Positions 52,674-61,522 of a stretch of DNA of 64,000 bases are shown piece by piece. Each line of letters begins with the position of its first letter. The stretch's first letter is position 1. The stretch is taken from the NCBI GenBank assembly GCA_019359285.1, contig JAHHHQ010000025.1, positions 186,001 through 250,000 of the forward strand, in the 5' to 3' direction. Origin of the DNA: Nodosilinea sp. WJT8-NPBG4. Lineage in GTDB: Bacteria; Cyanobacteriota; Cyanobacteriia; Phormidesmidales; Phormidesmidaceae. The notes under the pieces are model-generated. The model ran no database searches. It was not told the DNA's origin and worked only from the letters and a program-made list of their open reading frames with translations. Position numbers and translations under genes: made by a program.

Positions 52674-53366
52674 ATGGATCTCAAAAGCAAGCTAAGGCGT
52701 GTTCCCCTCGGCGTTTTGGCCGGATTAACCACTCTGGTAGTGGCCTCGGGTGGGTCTGTGGCGTGGTTTACCTGGCGTGCCATCAACCCCACGCCTCCGG
52801 TGGCAGAGTTTCCTAGCCTCGACATTGACCCCGACCCCATCATGACCGTGCCGGAGGTCACCACTCCTGCCGCGCCGCCCAAGGTCGAAGACACCCCCCC
52901 AAAAGACCCAGTTAGCCAGCCTGCCCCGGCAGAAATTACTGGCCAGGTCTACTGGCTAAAGGACGAGGGTACAGGCTTTGCGCTGGTGCCCCAGCCCATT
53001 ACTATCACGGCTGATGCCTCCCCCTCGGAGAAAGTCACCGCCGCATTTAGCGACCTACTCTCTAAGTCGGGCGACCCGAGCCAGCAAGCGTTCACTACAA
53101 TTCCCGAACAGACTCAGCTAATTGAGGCTTCCGTAGAGGCAGACGGGGTCCATGTCGATCTGTCGAGCAACTTTGAGGCCGGCGGTGGCAGCGCAGCAAT
53201 GATGGGCCGCCTAGGCCAGGTGATCTACACCGCCACTGCCTTTGACCCCACTGCCCCAGTGTGGATTTCGGTGGATGGCAAGCCCTTGACAATGATAGGG
53301 GGCGAGGGCTTGGAGGTCAGTCAGCCTATGACCCGCAGCGATTTTGACGAAGGGTTTGGACTATAG
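52674..53366 (+). CDS. GerMN-domain lipoprotein-like protein
   Basis: A 230-residue exported or membrane-anchored protein. Seen: N-terminal hydrophobic segment (about 10-35, LAGLTTLVVASGGSVAWF), a Pro-rich linker to about 85, and a GerMN-like domain with QVYWLKDEGTGFALVPQ, VTAAFSDLLSK, VDLSSNFEAGGGSAAM and IYTATAFDPTAPVWISVDG. Family: GerMN domains occur in spore and envelope proteins and are thought to bind cell-wall or other ligands. Follows the DUF2993 gene by 52 nt. Role unknown. Confidence 0.85.
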   Translation: MDLKSKLRRVPLGVLAGLTTLVVASGGSVAWFTWRAINPTPPVAEFPSLDIDPDPIMTVPEVTTPAAPPKVEDTPPKDPVSQPAPAEITGQVYWLKDEGTGFALVPQPITITADASPSEKVTAAFSDLLSKSGDPSQQAFTTIPEQTQLIEASVEADGVHVDLSSNFEAGGGSAAMMGRLGQVIYTATAFDPTAPVWISVDGKPLTMIGGEGLEVSQPMTRSDFDEGFGL

Positions 53367-53498
53367 AAGAGTTCTAAAGCTTTCGCCTCGGCCTAGCTGC
53401 CGGAATCGTGACAGTGGCAGAGCGTAACCGAAGCTAAAGTGCTCACCTATTGCGGAACGGTCTACAATAAGTACCCATGTTCCACCCTAGAGCACTCT

Positions 53499-54128
53499 AT
53501 GGATCTGTTCTCTACGGCCCTACCCCCCTGCCGCATTGGCAAAGTGGTGAAGTCTAATTCCCACTGCGACTACGTGGTGCAAGTTGACGACGCCCAGGAT
53601 GTCTGTTCGCCACCAACGCCGGAAGACTGCGGCTTTGGCCAGTTTGTCAGCTTTGACAACGATCGCCACTGGGCCGTGGGGCTGGTATACAACTCGCAAC
53701 TGTTCAACCCGCTCTTTTTTAACAGTGGGCCACGGCTTTCTAGTGAGCCTGATCCTTTATTTACCCCCGATCTGGTGCAAGAGACTCGCACCCTGCTGGG
53801 AGTGGTGCTTGTAGGCACCTTGGAGGGCGAGAGCAACCAGCGCTATGGGAAACACGGCATTCCTCGGGTGGTGGTGCCCGCCAATACACCCGTCTATGGC
53901 CTGACGCCAGAGCAGGTGCACTGCTTCCACTGCAACGAAGATGGGCAGACGCAGTTTAGCTACTACAGCCATTTGCTCAGGTCGGGAGGCGTGTTTGCCG
54001 CTCAGCTGGCCCAGCAGGTACTGGCTGAGCTAGTTGACAGTGGTCTGTTCACCGGGGCCGATCAAAAAGCGCTGATGGTGCTGGGTAAAGAGCTGAGCTG
54101 GAAGAATACCCTGGGGGCGATTCGATAA
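53499..54128 (+). CDS. Conserved cyanobacterial protein with HAS-barrel-like start
   Basis: A 209-residue protein. The first ~100 residues (PCRIGKVVKSNSHCDYVVQV, then FGQFVSFDNDRHWAVGLVY) look like the small HAS-barrel found at the start of HerA-type ATPases; the rest is helical and unassigned. ATG 53499 is chosen over the frame start at 53439 because the preceding codons are unconserved-looking and tagag lies before it. Function unknown. Convergent with cobS, 18 nt apart. Confidence 0.65.
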   Translation: MDLFSTALPPCRIGKVVKSNSHCDYVVQVDDAQDVCSPPTPEDCGFGQFVSFDNDRHWAVGLVYNSQLFNPLFFNSGPRLSSEPDPLFTPDLVQETRTLLGVVLVGTLEGESNQRYGKHGIPRVVVPANTPVYGLTPEQVHCFHCNEDGQTQFSYYSHLLRSGGVFAAQLAQQVLAELVDSGLFTGADQKALMVLGKELSWKNTLGAIR

Positions 54129-54146
54129 CCACGGGTACGGCAAGCT

Positions 54147-54941
54147 CTATGGCAGGGTAGCTAGGCACAGCAGCAGGGTTTCAGTCCATTCGACCGTGGC
54201 TCCGTAGGTGTCGCCAGTGTGCCCCCCTAGACGACGATTTAGCCAGGCTCCTATAAGAAGAGAGAAGACCAGTCCCCCCGCCAGGCTGATACCGTTAAGC
54301 AAAATTTGATTGGGCTGTCTCCAGATCCAAAGACCATGTATTCCCAGGGCTAGCGCTAGCCCTAGCAGCCAGTCTTGGGGCGATCGCAAATGCTCCCGAT
54401 GCAGTGCTCCCTTGCCTTCGGCGCGCAGGTAGGGGTAGCGGGCAATCGCTACTACCTGGCCCCAGCGACCCCACACCATCGCCGCCACCAATACCCAGCC
54501 GCGCCCGGTAGCTAGCTCAGCCAGGGCCAGGGTTTTGAGGCCGAGAATGGCGAGCGCTGCCATCACGCCAAAGGCTCCGCTGTGGCTGTCGGCCATTACC
54601 GTCAGCCGTTGCTGAGGGTCCATCACCGCCAGGCCATCGGCAGTATCCATCGCGCCATCGAGGTGCAGGCCGCCAGTTACCCACACCCCCAGCCCAATAA
54701 CTAAGGCGCTGCGGGTTAGCGTCAGCATACCTAGCTGAGCCAGGGCCAAATCGGTTGCGACTAAACCGAGTCCTATGCCCAAGCCCACCACCGGAGCTAA
54801 CGGGGCAATACCCTCAAAGCGAGGCTCCCAGCCCGGCGGCAAAGGCAGCTTTGTGTAGAACAAGATGGATCCTCCCAACCGGGCAAACCAGCCGGGGCGA
54901 GGGGAGGTTTCACCGGGTCGCGCGGGGGGCAATGGGGTCAC
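54147..54941 (-). CDS. cobS: Adenosylcobinamide-GDP ribazoletransferase
   Basis: Joins adenosylcobinamide-GDP to alpha-ribazole in the last steps of (pseudo)cobalamin synthesis; integral membrane enzyme. Seen: FYTKLPLPPGW near the N-terminus, GLHLDGAMDTADGL with the metal-binding Asp set, MADSHSGAFGVMAAL, and several membrane segments. 264 residues, normal. The start is GTG 54941 with gaggtgg five nt upstream. Confidence 0.93.
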   Translation of the reverse strand: MTPLPPARPGETSPRPGWFARLGGSILFYTKLPLPPGWEPRFEGIAPLAPVVGLGIGLGLVATDLALAQLGMLTLTRSALVIGLGVWVTGGLHLDGAMDTADGLAVMDPQQRLTVMADSHSGAFGVMAALAILGLKTLALAELATGRGWVLVAAMVWGRWGQVVAIARYPYLRAEGKGALHREHLRSPQDWLLGLALALGIHGLWIWRQPNQILLNGISLAGGLVFSLLIGAWLNRRLGGHTGDTYGATVEWTETLLLCLATLP

Positions 54942-55174
54942 GGATCCACCTCTGCGCTGTAGAAAAACATTTCGGCAAAATTACGGAGACTTTAGCATTC
55001 TGGCGGAATGCTTAGCTGTTGGACCTTTGGCAGAATTATCTCAGGGTTTTCCACAGAGCTAAGCGATCGCCGGGCAGATCATTCCCAGCGATATCGAGTA
55101 TCGTGGATATAGACCCACAGGAGCGATCGCCACGGGCCTTGCTCCACCCGCAAACGTAGCGTGGTTAAAAACCC

Positions 55175-55630
55175 ATGAATCACGAGCGTGCTAGTAATTT
55201 AAGCATCCCCGCTCCTTGTTTAATCGATAGCGGGGTCGTTGTCAACAAAAACGACATGCTCAGGCTACTGCAAGACCTGGGACAGGTGCAGTACCGCCAC
55301 TTTCAAGACGGCATTACGCTCTCCGAGGGCCAAGGACTGGTCATGGAAGTGTTCGCCGACGGGCAGCAGGCTACGCTCGTGGCCAATCATACACTCTATA
55401 TCAACGTTTACAGCTTCGATTGCTTAGAAATTGGCAAAACTGATGCCGATGGCAACCATTTTGACCTGGTGCAAGACAACCGACGACTGCGCCTGATCCC
55501 GCTGTCAGACCCGATGCACGAGCACATTACGCGATCGGTTAACACCGCCGCCTTTGAGGCCATGGTCGCTGACGCCCTCTCCGCCAGCTGGGACGCTTGC
55601 CTTGACGACGATCGCAACTTCCTTGAGTAG
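55175..55630 (+). CDS. Conserved hypothetical protein
   Basis: A 151-residue acidic protein not assigned to a known family. It looks globular: alternating strand-like runs (LVMEVFADGQQATLVAN, LYINVYSFDCLEI) and helices at the end (AAFEAMVADALSASWDACL). Base composition and codon use match neighbours, so it is probably a real gene. ATG 55175 is the longest option; ATG 55256 (MLRLLQDLGQ) is also possible. Convergent with hicB, 21 nt apart. Confidence 0.65.
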   Translation: MNHERASNLSIPAPCLIDSGVVVNKNDMLRLLQDLGQVQYRHFQDGITLSEGQGLVMEVFADGQQATLVANHTLYINVYSFDCLEIGKTDADGNHFDLVQDNRRLRLIPLSDPMHEHITRSVNTAAFEAMVADALSASWDACLDDDRNFLE

Positions 55631-55651
55631 AGTTAGCCTAGCCTTAGTCAA

Positions 55652-55876
55652 CTAAGCTGCTTGTAGGATTTGAGGCTGGGGCAAGGCCCTATCTTCAGCC
55701 TGATAACTTTCGATCAATAGCTCTAATACTTCTTGAGCATTGCTAAGGGCTTCTTCGTAGGTATCCCCGTGGGTGAAGTAGCGCTGCGTTTCCGTAGCAA
55801 ATTCTGGCAGCTCGACTAAGTAGGCGTCGTCTTCCTCAGACCAAAGGATATTAACTCGATATTTGAGTGATGTCAT
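55652..55876 (-). CDS. hicB: HicB-type antitoxin
   Basis: A 74-residue HicB partial-RNase-H-fold antitoxin. Seen: YRVNILWSEEDDAYLVELPE (beta-hairpin core) and HGDTYEEALSNAQEVLELL (helix), both HicB hallmarks. No C-terminal DNA-binding domain, so autoregulation may need another factor. ATG 55876 overlaps the hicA stop (ATGA), so it is translationally coupled to the toxin gene upstream. Confidence 0.88.
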   Translation of the reverse strand: MTSLKYRVNILWSEEDDAYLVELPEFATETQRYFTHGDTYEEALSNAQEVLELLIESYQAEDRALPQPQILQAA

Positions 55877-56088
55877 TGGCCTTCTCCCTTTTCCTTTAGC
55901 TTACGCAAAGCTGCTTGAACCAGTCTTTCCTGATAAACTTTGGCATCTTTGCTGTCTTTACCCGCAAGGGTAATAGGCAACTCTGGTAGCGTCGGATGTA
56001 CCCAACGCTCATGACTTCCTTTAGTCCGTTTACGCTCGAAGCCAGCTTGGCGAAGTAATGATTTTAATTCTCCAACTTTCTTAGGCAT
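55873..56088 (-). CDS. hicA: HicA-type mRNA interferase toxin
   Basis: A 71-residue dsRBD-fold toxin that cleaves mRNA. Seen: VGELKSLLRQAGFERKRTKGSHERW with, in that stretch, the catalytic GSH histidine; and ITLAGKDSKDAKVY. Toxin-first order, then hicB, is the standard HicAB layout. The imperfect hairpin at 56143-56180 lies just upstream. Confidence 0.9.
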   Translation of the reverse strand: MPKKVGELKSLLRQAGFERKRTKGSHERWVHPTLPELPITLAGKDSKDAKVYQERLVQAALRKLKEKGEGQ

Positions 56089-56142
56089 CCCTCAAACAAC
56101 AACCAGCTACTTTCGTGCGATTACAGAGTACTCCAACCTGAA

Positions 56143-56180
56143 TTTAAGGGGAATCCATGCTCTTACAGATCCCCCTTAAG
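56143..56180. repeat. Imperfect inverted repeat between GH13 and hicA
   Basis: Arms tttaaggggaatc (56143-56155) and gatcccccttaag (56168-56180) match at 12 of 13 positions with a 12-nt loop. It may stop the minus-strand GH13 transcript (ends 56190) or be a relic of a cyanobacterial gatccccct-type repeat. No T-run follows. Confidence 0.5.
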
Positions 56181-56189
56181 ACTATTAGG

Positions 56190-58073
56190 CTACAGCAGCG
56201 TTGGCATGGTGTCGTCGTGGGCGGAGTTGGGCTTGTTGGTGATCCATACCGACTGATAGGGAGCTAGTTCGTAGGCTGCCCGATCGTCAGTAAAACGGTG
56301 TCCGCTGATGAGGTCGTACCAGTCGTCGGTGCTGACTAGGTTGAGATCACTCAGCTGTAGGTCTTGAGGCTGGTCGCTCAAATTGTGCACCGAAAAAATG
56401 CTCTGGTCGCGGGTCAGGCTTTGCCGCCAGAAGGCAAACAGCGCCGAATTCATCGGGTGCAGCGTGTACTGGGTAGCGTTGGGGTGAAATGAGGTCTGCT
56501 GGCGACGAATCTTGATTAGCCGCTTGAGCTCCGCCAGTACTTTGGCGTGGGAGGTGGTGGGGTCGGCTAGGGCGGTTTCCAGCGTCTTGAGATCCCACTT
56601 ATAGCGGTTGATGGTGCGGTTGTGGCCAGTCTCTTCAACGCCTTCGGTGTAGTTGTGGGTGCCTAGCAAACTGTGAATATAGAAAGCAGGAATGCCCTCC
56701 AGCGCCATCATGATGGTCTGGGAGCAGAGAAACCGCTCTACCTGCCACTGGTCTTCGCCCTTCACGGTACCCTTGAGGGCATCAAATAGTGAAATGTTGA
56801 TCTCGTAGGGAGACTCGGTGCCGTCGGGACGAGAGCGCATGCTGATTTTGCCGCCGAAGTTGCGCATGGCCGTAATCAGCTGCTCATGCTCGTCGCCAGT
56901 TAGAAGCCCTTCGGCGGGGCGCATACCAATGCCGTCGTGGGAGGCGGTGAAGTTAAAGTAGGCACAGCCGATGGGGGCAGGCGGCATGCTCATCATCCAG
57001 GTTTTGAGGTGGTCGGCGCGGCCCTGCATGAGCGCATTCAGCAGCAGCGGCGGCAGGCTGAAGTTATAGATCATGTGGGCTTCGTTGCGGTTGCCGAAGT
57101 AGCTGAGATTCTCGCGGTTGGGCACGTTGGTCTCGGTGATCAGCGAAATGCCGGGATTAACCAACTGTAAGATCTCGCGGAACAGGCGCACGATGGCGTG
57201 GGTTTCGGACAGATGCATGCAGTTAGTGTTGTGCTTTTTCCACAAAAAGCCCACCGCATCAAGGCGAATGTAGCGCGCCCCAGCCTCAACGTAGGCCAGG
57301 ATAATTTTGACGTACTCAATCAGCACGTCGGGGTTCTCAAAGTTGACGTCGACTTGGTCGGCACTGAAGGTTGTCCAGACGTGCTTTTCCCCAGCGGTGG
57401 TCTCTACAGGAGTCAGCAGTGGCGAACTGCGGGGCCGCACCACTTGAGACAGGTCTTCGCTGGGGTCGGCAGTGATGAAATAGTTGCGGCCGGGTAATTC
57501 GTTTTGCTTAAACTGCTCAAACCATTCGTGCTGGCTGGAGATGTGGTTAATTACCAGGTCGGCCATCAGGTTGAAATTACTAGCAATCCGCTTGACATCT
57601 GCCCAACTGCCCAACTCGGGGTTGACTTGAAGGTAGTCGATGATGGCAAAGCCATCGTCGGAGCTGTAGGGGAAGAAGGGCAGAATATGAACGCCGGTAA
57701 TGGTGTCGTAGAGGTGAGTTTCGAGAAACTCAGCCAGCACCGACAGCGGGGGGCGATCGCCATCACAGATGGTATCGCCGTAGGTAATTAGCAGAACATT
57801 GTTGTGATTCCACTTTTTAAGATCTTCGCGGCCTGAGGGGCACAGGGTGTCTTTAATCAGAGCAAAGATTTCGGTGGTCAACCGCTCGGCTGTTTCCGAG
57901 GGATAAACCTTCTCTAGCAGGGGTTTAATGTTGTTGGTCACGCGACAATAGGGTGGGCTATCTACAGAAATATCTAGATTATTTATAGAGTGATTTTGAG
58001 GGGCAGTCTGAGCCGCAACGTTTTGGTAGGAGGCGGGTACAGATTGCTTAGTACGATTTTTAGCGACAGTCAT
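56190..58073 (-). CDS. GH13_18 sugar phosphorylase (sucrose/glucosylglycerate-type)
   Basis: A 627-residue alpha-amylase-family enzyme of the sucrose phosphorylase group. Seen: ITYGDTICDGDRPPL, HILPFFPYSSDDGFAIIDY, ADLVINHISSQHEWF (region I), RYIRLDAVGFLWKKHN with the nucleophile Asp (region II), SLITETNVPNRENLSYFG with the acid/base Glu (region III), and TASHDGIGMRP (region IV). Family: phosphorolysis of sucrose, sucrose-6-phosphate, glucosylglycerol or glucosylglycerate; the exact one cannot be read. A 60-residue N-terminal extension is likely disordered. A hairpin at 58135-58155 lies in the leader. Confidence 0.9.
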   Translation of the reverse strand: MTVAKNRTKQSVPASYQNVAAQTAPQNHSINNLDISVDSPPYCRVTNNIKPLLEKVYPSETAERLTTEIFALIKDTLCPSGREDLKKWNHNNVLLITYGDTICDGDRPPLSVLAEFLETHLYDTITGVHILPFFPYSSDDGFAIIDYLQVNPELGSWADVKRIASNFNLMADLVINHISSQHEWFEQFKQNELPGRNYFITADPSEDLSQVVRPRSSPLLTPVETTAGEKHVWTTFSADQVDVNFENPDVLIEYVKIILAYVEAGARYIRLDAVGFLWKKHNTNCMHLSETHAIVRLFREILQLVNPGISLITETNVPNRENLSYFGNRNEAHMIYNFSLPPLLLNALMQGRADHLKTWMMSMPPAPIGCAYFNFTASHDGIGMRPAEGLLTGDEHEQLITAMRNFGGKISMRSRPDGTESPYEINISLFDALKGTVKGEDQWQVERFLCSQTIMMALEGIPAFYIHSLLGTHNYTEGVEETGHNRTINRYKWDLKTLETALADPTTSHAKVLAELKRLIKIRRQQTSFHPNATQYTLHPMNSALFAFWRQSLTRDQSIFSVHNLSDQPQDLQLSDLNLVSTDDWYDLISGHRFTDDRAAYELAPYQSVWITNKPNSAHDDTMPTLL

Positions 58074-58134
58074 GTTTAACCTACAGTTTCCAGTAGTGGT
58101 TTACGGTAGTCTTGGTATCAAAAAGCAGTTGCCG

Positions 58135-58155
58135 TCGGGAGAATATTTCTCCCGA
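58135..58155. promoter_or_regulatory. Leader hairpin upstream of the GH13 gene
   Basis: Perfect 8-bp stem tcgggaga (58135-58142) / tctcccga (58148-58155) with loop atatt, 62 nt before the GH13 start on the minus strand. Outer bases (agcag / ctgct) may extend it with mismatches. It could be a 5' UTR control element or a palindromic operator. Confidence 0.4.
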
Positions 58156-58744
58156 ACGAGACTGCTGGTAGGCATTGATGGCCTACCCATTGGGGCTAAC
58201 GAGCTACCCTGTTGGGCAGGCTACTCGGGGCCCAAAGCATGACGGGAAACAGCCGCACCACCCCTTCGCCCCGTCGTATCGGCCTGGGACGTTGAGTAGT
58301 ACAAATGCTTAACGTTATTGCTAGAGCTGCTGTGGACTAATGCCACGCCATTACCATCGATGAGTTCCGAGAGTTCCCGCCGCTGGGGTCGAAGAAAACA
58401 CGGAGTAGCGATGGTAATGGCTAAATAACAGATTTTTAGTGACGAATTTCAGATAGATGTTGTTTCGATCGCTGCGTAATGGCAGGTAGTGACCGTCACA
58501 CTTTTTCTCCCTGGGATAGTTCTGATAGTGGCATAGGTCACTCTAAAACGTTGGCGCTAAGCCACGAAGTTCATAGCTTTTTAGGTATATCTTCGGAGTC
58601 TTCACAAAGCCTTGAGCACAGGGTCTTGAGGTGGACTGCGTACAGTACACTGCGAGGGTGTTTCTGCTGCGAGTACCCGTGGCTGCGGTTGAAATTTTAG
58701 AACGCTACTGAAGGGGCGATCGCGCAATCCTAAGACCAGCTGCG
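58156..58744. other. Gene-free stretch between GH13 and the hemN remnant
   Basis: About 590 nt. The GH13 promoter should be at its left end. A 73-codon plus frame (58479-58700) shows no family character. No intact gene or RNA was recognised. Confidence 0.45.
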
Positions 58745-58999
58745 TGTACTGTCAAAACCATTGAGGATCTGCGCGGCTTCTACAAAGCCGTGGATGCCAA
58801 TGGCTTGCCTCTGGAGCGTGGTGCGGTGCTGAGCCAAGATGACATTCTGCACCGGGCGATGCTCATGGATCTGATGTGCCAATTTGAGCTATCAAAGTCT
58901 GCTGTCGAAGAAAAGTATCACCGCTGCTTTGGCCAAGGCTTTAACGACTACTTTGCCCACGAGCATCAAGATCTAGAGGAAGGGGAAGCGGGAAAGTGA
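58745..58999 (+). pseudogene. hemN C-terminal remnant
   Basis: An open stretch, without a good start before GTG 58790, whose product matches the C-terminal end of oxygen-independent coproporphyrinogen III oxidase (HemN). Seen: TVKTIEDLRGFYKAVDAN, LPLERGAVLSQDDILHRAM, LMDLMCQFELSKSAVEEKY, in the right order. The radical-SAM and core domains are absent and the frame is closed by TGA at 58709. So about 84 codons of a ~460-codon gene remain. A free-standing small protein from GTG 58790 (69 codons) is possible but less likely. Confidence 0.72.
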
Positions 59000-59024
59000 G
59001 GGGGTAAGCCGCAGCCTTTTGATC

Positions 59025-59140
59025 AGTAGTCCGCCAAGCCAAAGATGACAGGTTAAGGGGGAAGCAAGGGTTCAAGGTCCAAGGTTTAGGGTTTAAGTCC
59101 TGCCGCGAACCTTGCACCCTAAACCCTTGGCCCTTTACCC
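59025..59140 (+). repeat. Dispersed repeat, copy 2, with internal inverted repeat
   Basis: Positions 59025-59061 match 2094-2130 (31 of 37). Downstream, ccaaggtttagggt (from about 59078) pairs with accctaaacccttgg (to about 59132) with one bulge. A pyrimidine-rich tail of ccctttaccc-type units runs to the end of the next gene. Confidence 0.55.
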
Positions 59141-59177
59141 TTTACCCCCAACTCATCCACCCCCTACCCTTCCACCC

Positions 59178-60281
59178 TTATCGCCCCGTCACAACGCCCC
59201 ACATATAGTCTTCAAAGGAGCCTTCGCCTCGATCTACGGAGTAAATGCTTCCCCAGCTGTAGCACTTGAAGCGAATGTGGCCGCTGTCGTGCTTATACCA
59301 GACGCCGTTGTCGATGCTGAGATCGCCTTGGTAGGCAACCCAGTGGTTAGGGAAAGCCACGGTGGGCGCACTGCCGCCAAGCATGGCAGCGTTAATGAGC
59401 ACAAAGGCCACACCCCCCTGGCGGCGGGCGGCGTCTGCGCTTTTCATGGCGTCAAATTCGCCGTAGACAAAGGTGGATTCAAAATCGACCTGGCTGTAGC
59501 CCAAAACTTCAGAAATCCAGCCCTTCATTTCCCAGGGGGTGGTGATGCCTGCAACGTTGTTTTCGAGGCTGCCGGAGTCTCCAGTGACCGGAAAGATCAG
59601 ATTTTCCGCATCGCGCAGGGTGGCAATCAACATCCAGTCGGCGGCAGACATGCCGGAGCGAATTTTGCTCTGCCGGAGACCGTCGGAGGGACGTACGGTT
59701 TTGGTGCGGCCGCGGAACTGGCCGGTTTCGTAGAGCGAGCGGCAGAACTCGACGTAGCGAGCGGGCTGTTTAGACACCAGCTCAAACACAATGGCAGTCG
59801 GACCGCAGAAGGGGGTGTAGTTTTGGTTGATGTTGAGCGGGTTGGCAACCGTAGCGCGAATATCTTGAATCAGCTCGACTTTGGTGATTTGGGGCCACAC
59901 TCCCGGTTGGGCGGATTGCTCAAAGGCGGCGATCGCATCGGCAACCGGGTCAACATCAGGTATATCGATGACCTGGAAGCGCAATTGGTAGTTGGCCCCA
60001 TCGCGGGTAAATGCGGCGGTTGCGCCTGAGGTTAACCCAGCGGTGATGTGAACAGAGCCCAAAAAGTCATCGGCATCGGGGGAGTCTTCATCCCAGAGCT
60101 TGATTTCCACACCGTCGTTAAAGGTGTAGGTCTGGTTCAAAGACCAGGTATTGCCGTCGTTGAGGCTGCGCTTGAGGTGAGGCTGCGGCGCACCATCAAC
60201 GAAAACTTCGAGACGGCACTCGTCTGCGCCCCAGTCTTCGGTTTCGTTGCACTTGAGCTGGCCCAAAATCAATTGACGCAT
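59178..60281 (-). CDS. Two-domain protein: C2-like N-terminus, papain-like cysteine-protease-type C-terminus
   Basis: A 367-residue protein not matched to a named family. Residues 1-110 look like a C2-type calcium-binding beta-sandwich (LEVFVDG, WSLNQTYTF, KLWDEDSPDADDFLG). Residues ~150-367 look papain-like: YTPFCGPTAIVFELV puts Cys159 at the start of a helix, and PNHWVAYQGDL puts His313 before a strand, as in C39/C58-type thiol proteases. No signal peptide. ATG 60281 has taagga upstream. An injected or self-targeted effector is one hypothesis; an intracellular thiol enzyme is another. No partner gene is adjacent. Confidence 0.7.
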   Translation of the reverse strand: MRQLILGQLKCNETEDWGADECRLEVFVDGAPQPHLKRSLNDGNTWSLNQTYTFNDGVEIKLWDEDSPDADDFLGSVHITAGLTSGATAAFTRDGANYQLRFQVIDIPDVDPVADAIAAFEQSAQPGVWPQITKVELIQDIRATVANPLNINQNYTPFCGPTAIVFELVSKQPARYVEFCRSLYETGQFRGRTKTVRPSDGLRQSKIRSGMSAADWMLIATLRDAENLIFPVTGDSGSLENNVAGITTPWEMKGWISEVLGYSQVDFESTFVYGEFDAMKSADAARRQGGVAFVLINAAMLGGSAPTVAFPNHWVAYQGDLSIDNGVWYKHDSGHIRFKCYSWGSIYSVDRGEGSFEDYMWGVVTGR

Positions 60282-61078
60282 GGGAGAAATTCCTTAGGGT
60301 GAATGAGTTGACTCTGAAAACTTCACCCTTGCCCCGTAAATTTACTGACTCAACCCAACCTTTGAGACCAGAGAAAAATTTGGCATAACGCTCTCTGGAC
60401 AGCCAGCTTTAAAGGGGCTAGACAGCTTTACACAAGCCGTACTCAGCTTTTGAGAGGGCCATAATGTCGATGCTCTTTGCGCCCCCTGATGCGTTTATGC
60501 GAACACCGCGAAGCCTTTTGCTTGGCCACGCCGATGCTCCGACTGTGTTGCTTTGATTGAAATGATGGACAGGCTCGAATTTGGCACAAAATCGGCATAG
60601 TCCTAAACAGACCAGCCAGCTGCTTGCGCTTCATTCGTCGATCACTGTATGAAAATAAAAAGATTTAAGGCTGGCTCGCTACACCTCTGCGAGGGGTTTC
60701 AGTTAGCTCCAGCAAGTTAGGACAGCGGGCCTTAGCCATGTCGTTCTCGGAGTTTCCCTCTGGGAATTAAAGTCTGCCGAAAAGCCACCCAAGGCTCAGG
60801 CATTGCTCGACTAGCCGAATGTTTAGGCGGATAGGCCCTACGTAAAATCGCTGACAATCCACAACCCTACCTTGCTGGTATTGTCGTGCAACCAGCGTTT
60901 TTAACCTCAGCTCTGCAAGATCGTATTCATTAGGCCAGCAACCAAGTTGAAGATCGTATCTCTGAACGACAGCCAATTGGTCATGGGCCGCCATGGGCAG
61001 CTAGGTTTAGACAATTAGGATAGAGCTGAGCGCCTTTTGGAGTGGCACTCAAGACACTCAGCTCCAGTAGGATTTAAG
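60282..61078. other. Gene-poor 800-nt stretch
   Basis: Several 60-75-codon frames on the minus strand (60443-60634, 60767-60994) lack family resemblance, and plus-strand readings are broken by stops. The stretch may be decayed coding DNA. The promoter of the C2/papain-like gene should lie at its left end. Confidence 0.45.
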
Positions 61079-61432
61079 CTATTTGGCCGCAGCACTGGCG
61101 GCGGCCAAAATTTGGGGCAGGCCAATTTCGCTACACACTTCGTAGAACGAGGTCACAGGTGGCGTCTCAAACAGGTGGGCAATCTTGCCCAGGGTCTTTT
61201 GATAGACTTCGCTTTGGTTGTCGTCCATATCCTCAATGCTGTCCCAGAGAATGATCGCGATGCCGCGATCGCTGCCTGGTTCTTGCAGCAGGTAAGCTCC
61301 CTGAAAGCCTTTCGTGTAGGTCGATACCGCCTTTTCGTAGAGCTGGCGGGCTTCGCTAAAACAGCCGGGTTTAAACTCTCCAATGGCTACGTAGGCGTAC
61401 TTGTGGCGCAGAAAATCGTCGAAGTCAGTCAT
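61079..61432 (-). CDS. Small dimeric alpha-beta-barrel (ABM-like) protein
   Basis: A 117-residue protein whose pattern of strand-helix-strand-strand-helix-strand (YAYVAIGEFKPGCFSEA, then GFQGAYLLQEPGSDRGIAIILW, then a helix) fits the antibiotic-biosynthesis-monooxygenase/EthD-like fold. No catalytic residue can be singled out. Role unknown; such proteins include heme-degrading and quinol monooxygenases. Start ATG 61432. Confidence 0.65.
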   Translation of the reverse strand: MTDFDDFLRHKYAYVAIGEFKPGCFSEARQLYEKAVSTYTKGFQGAYLLQEPGSDRGIAIILWDSIEDMDDNQSEVYQKTLGKIAHLFETPPVTSFYEVCSEIGLPQILAAASAAAK

Positions 61433-61522
61433 AAATGGAATCAGTCCTAGGTCTCATCGTAGATCCAGTGTCGATCAGATGTTGACACCCAACTCTTTTT
61501 CTTACCTAGGCTTTAGATTCTG

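Noticed and set aside
59112..60029. 305-codon plus-strand frame opposite the C2/papain-like gene
   Set aside because: It mirrors the minus-strand gene, which has ordered domain-like motifs; the plus reading is low in conserved patterns.
60767..60994. 75-codon minus frame
   Set aside because: No recognisable motif; surrounding frames broken, so likely decayed DNA.
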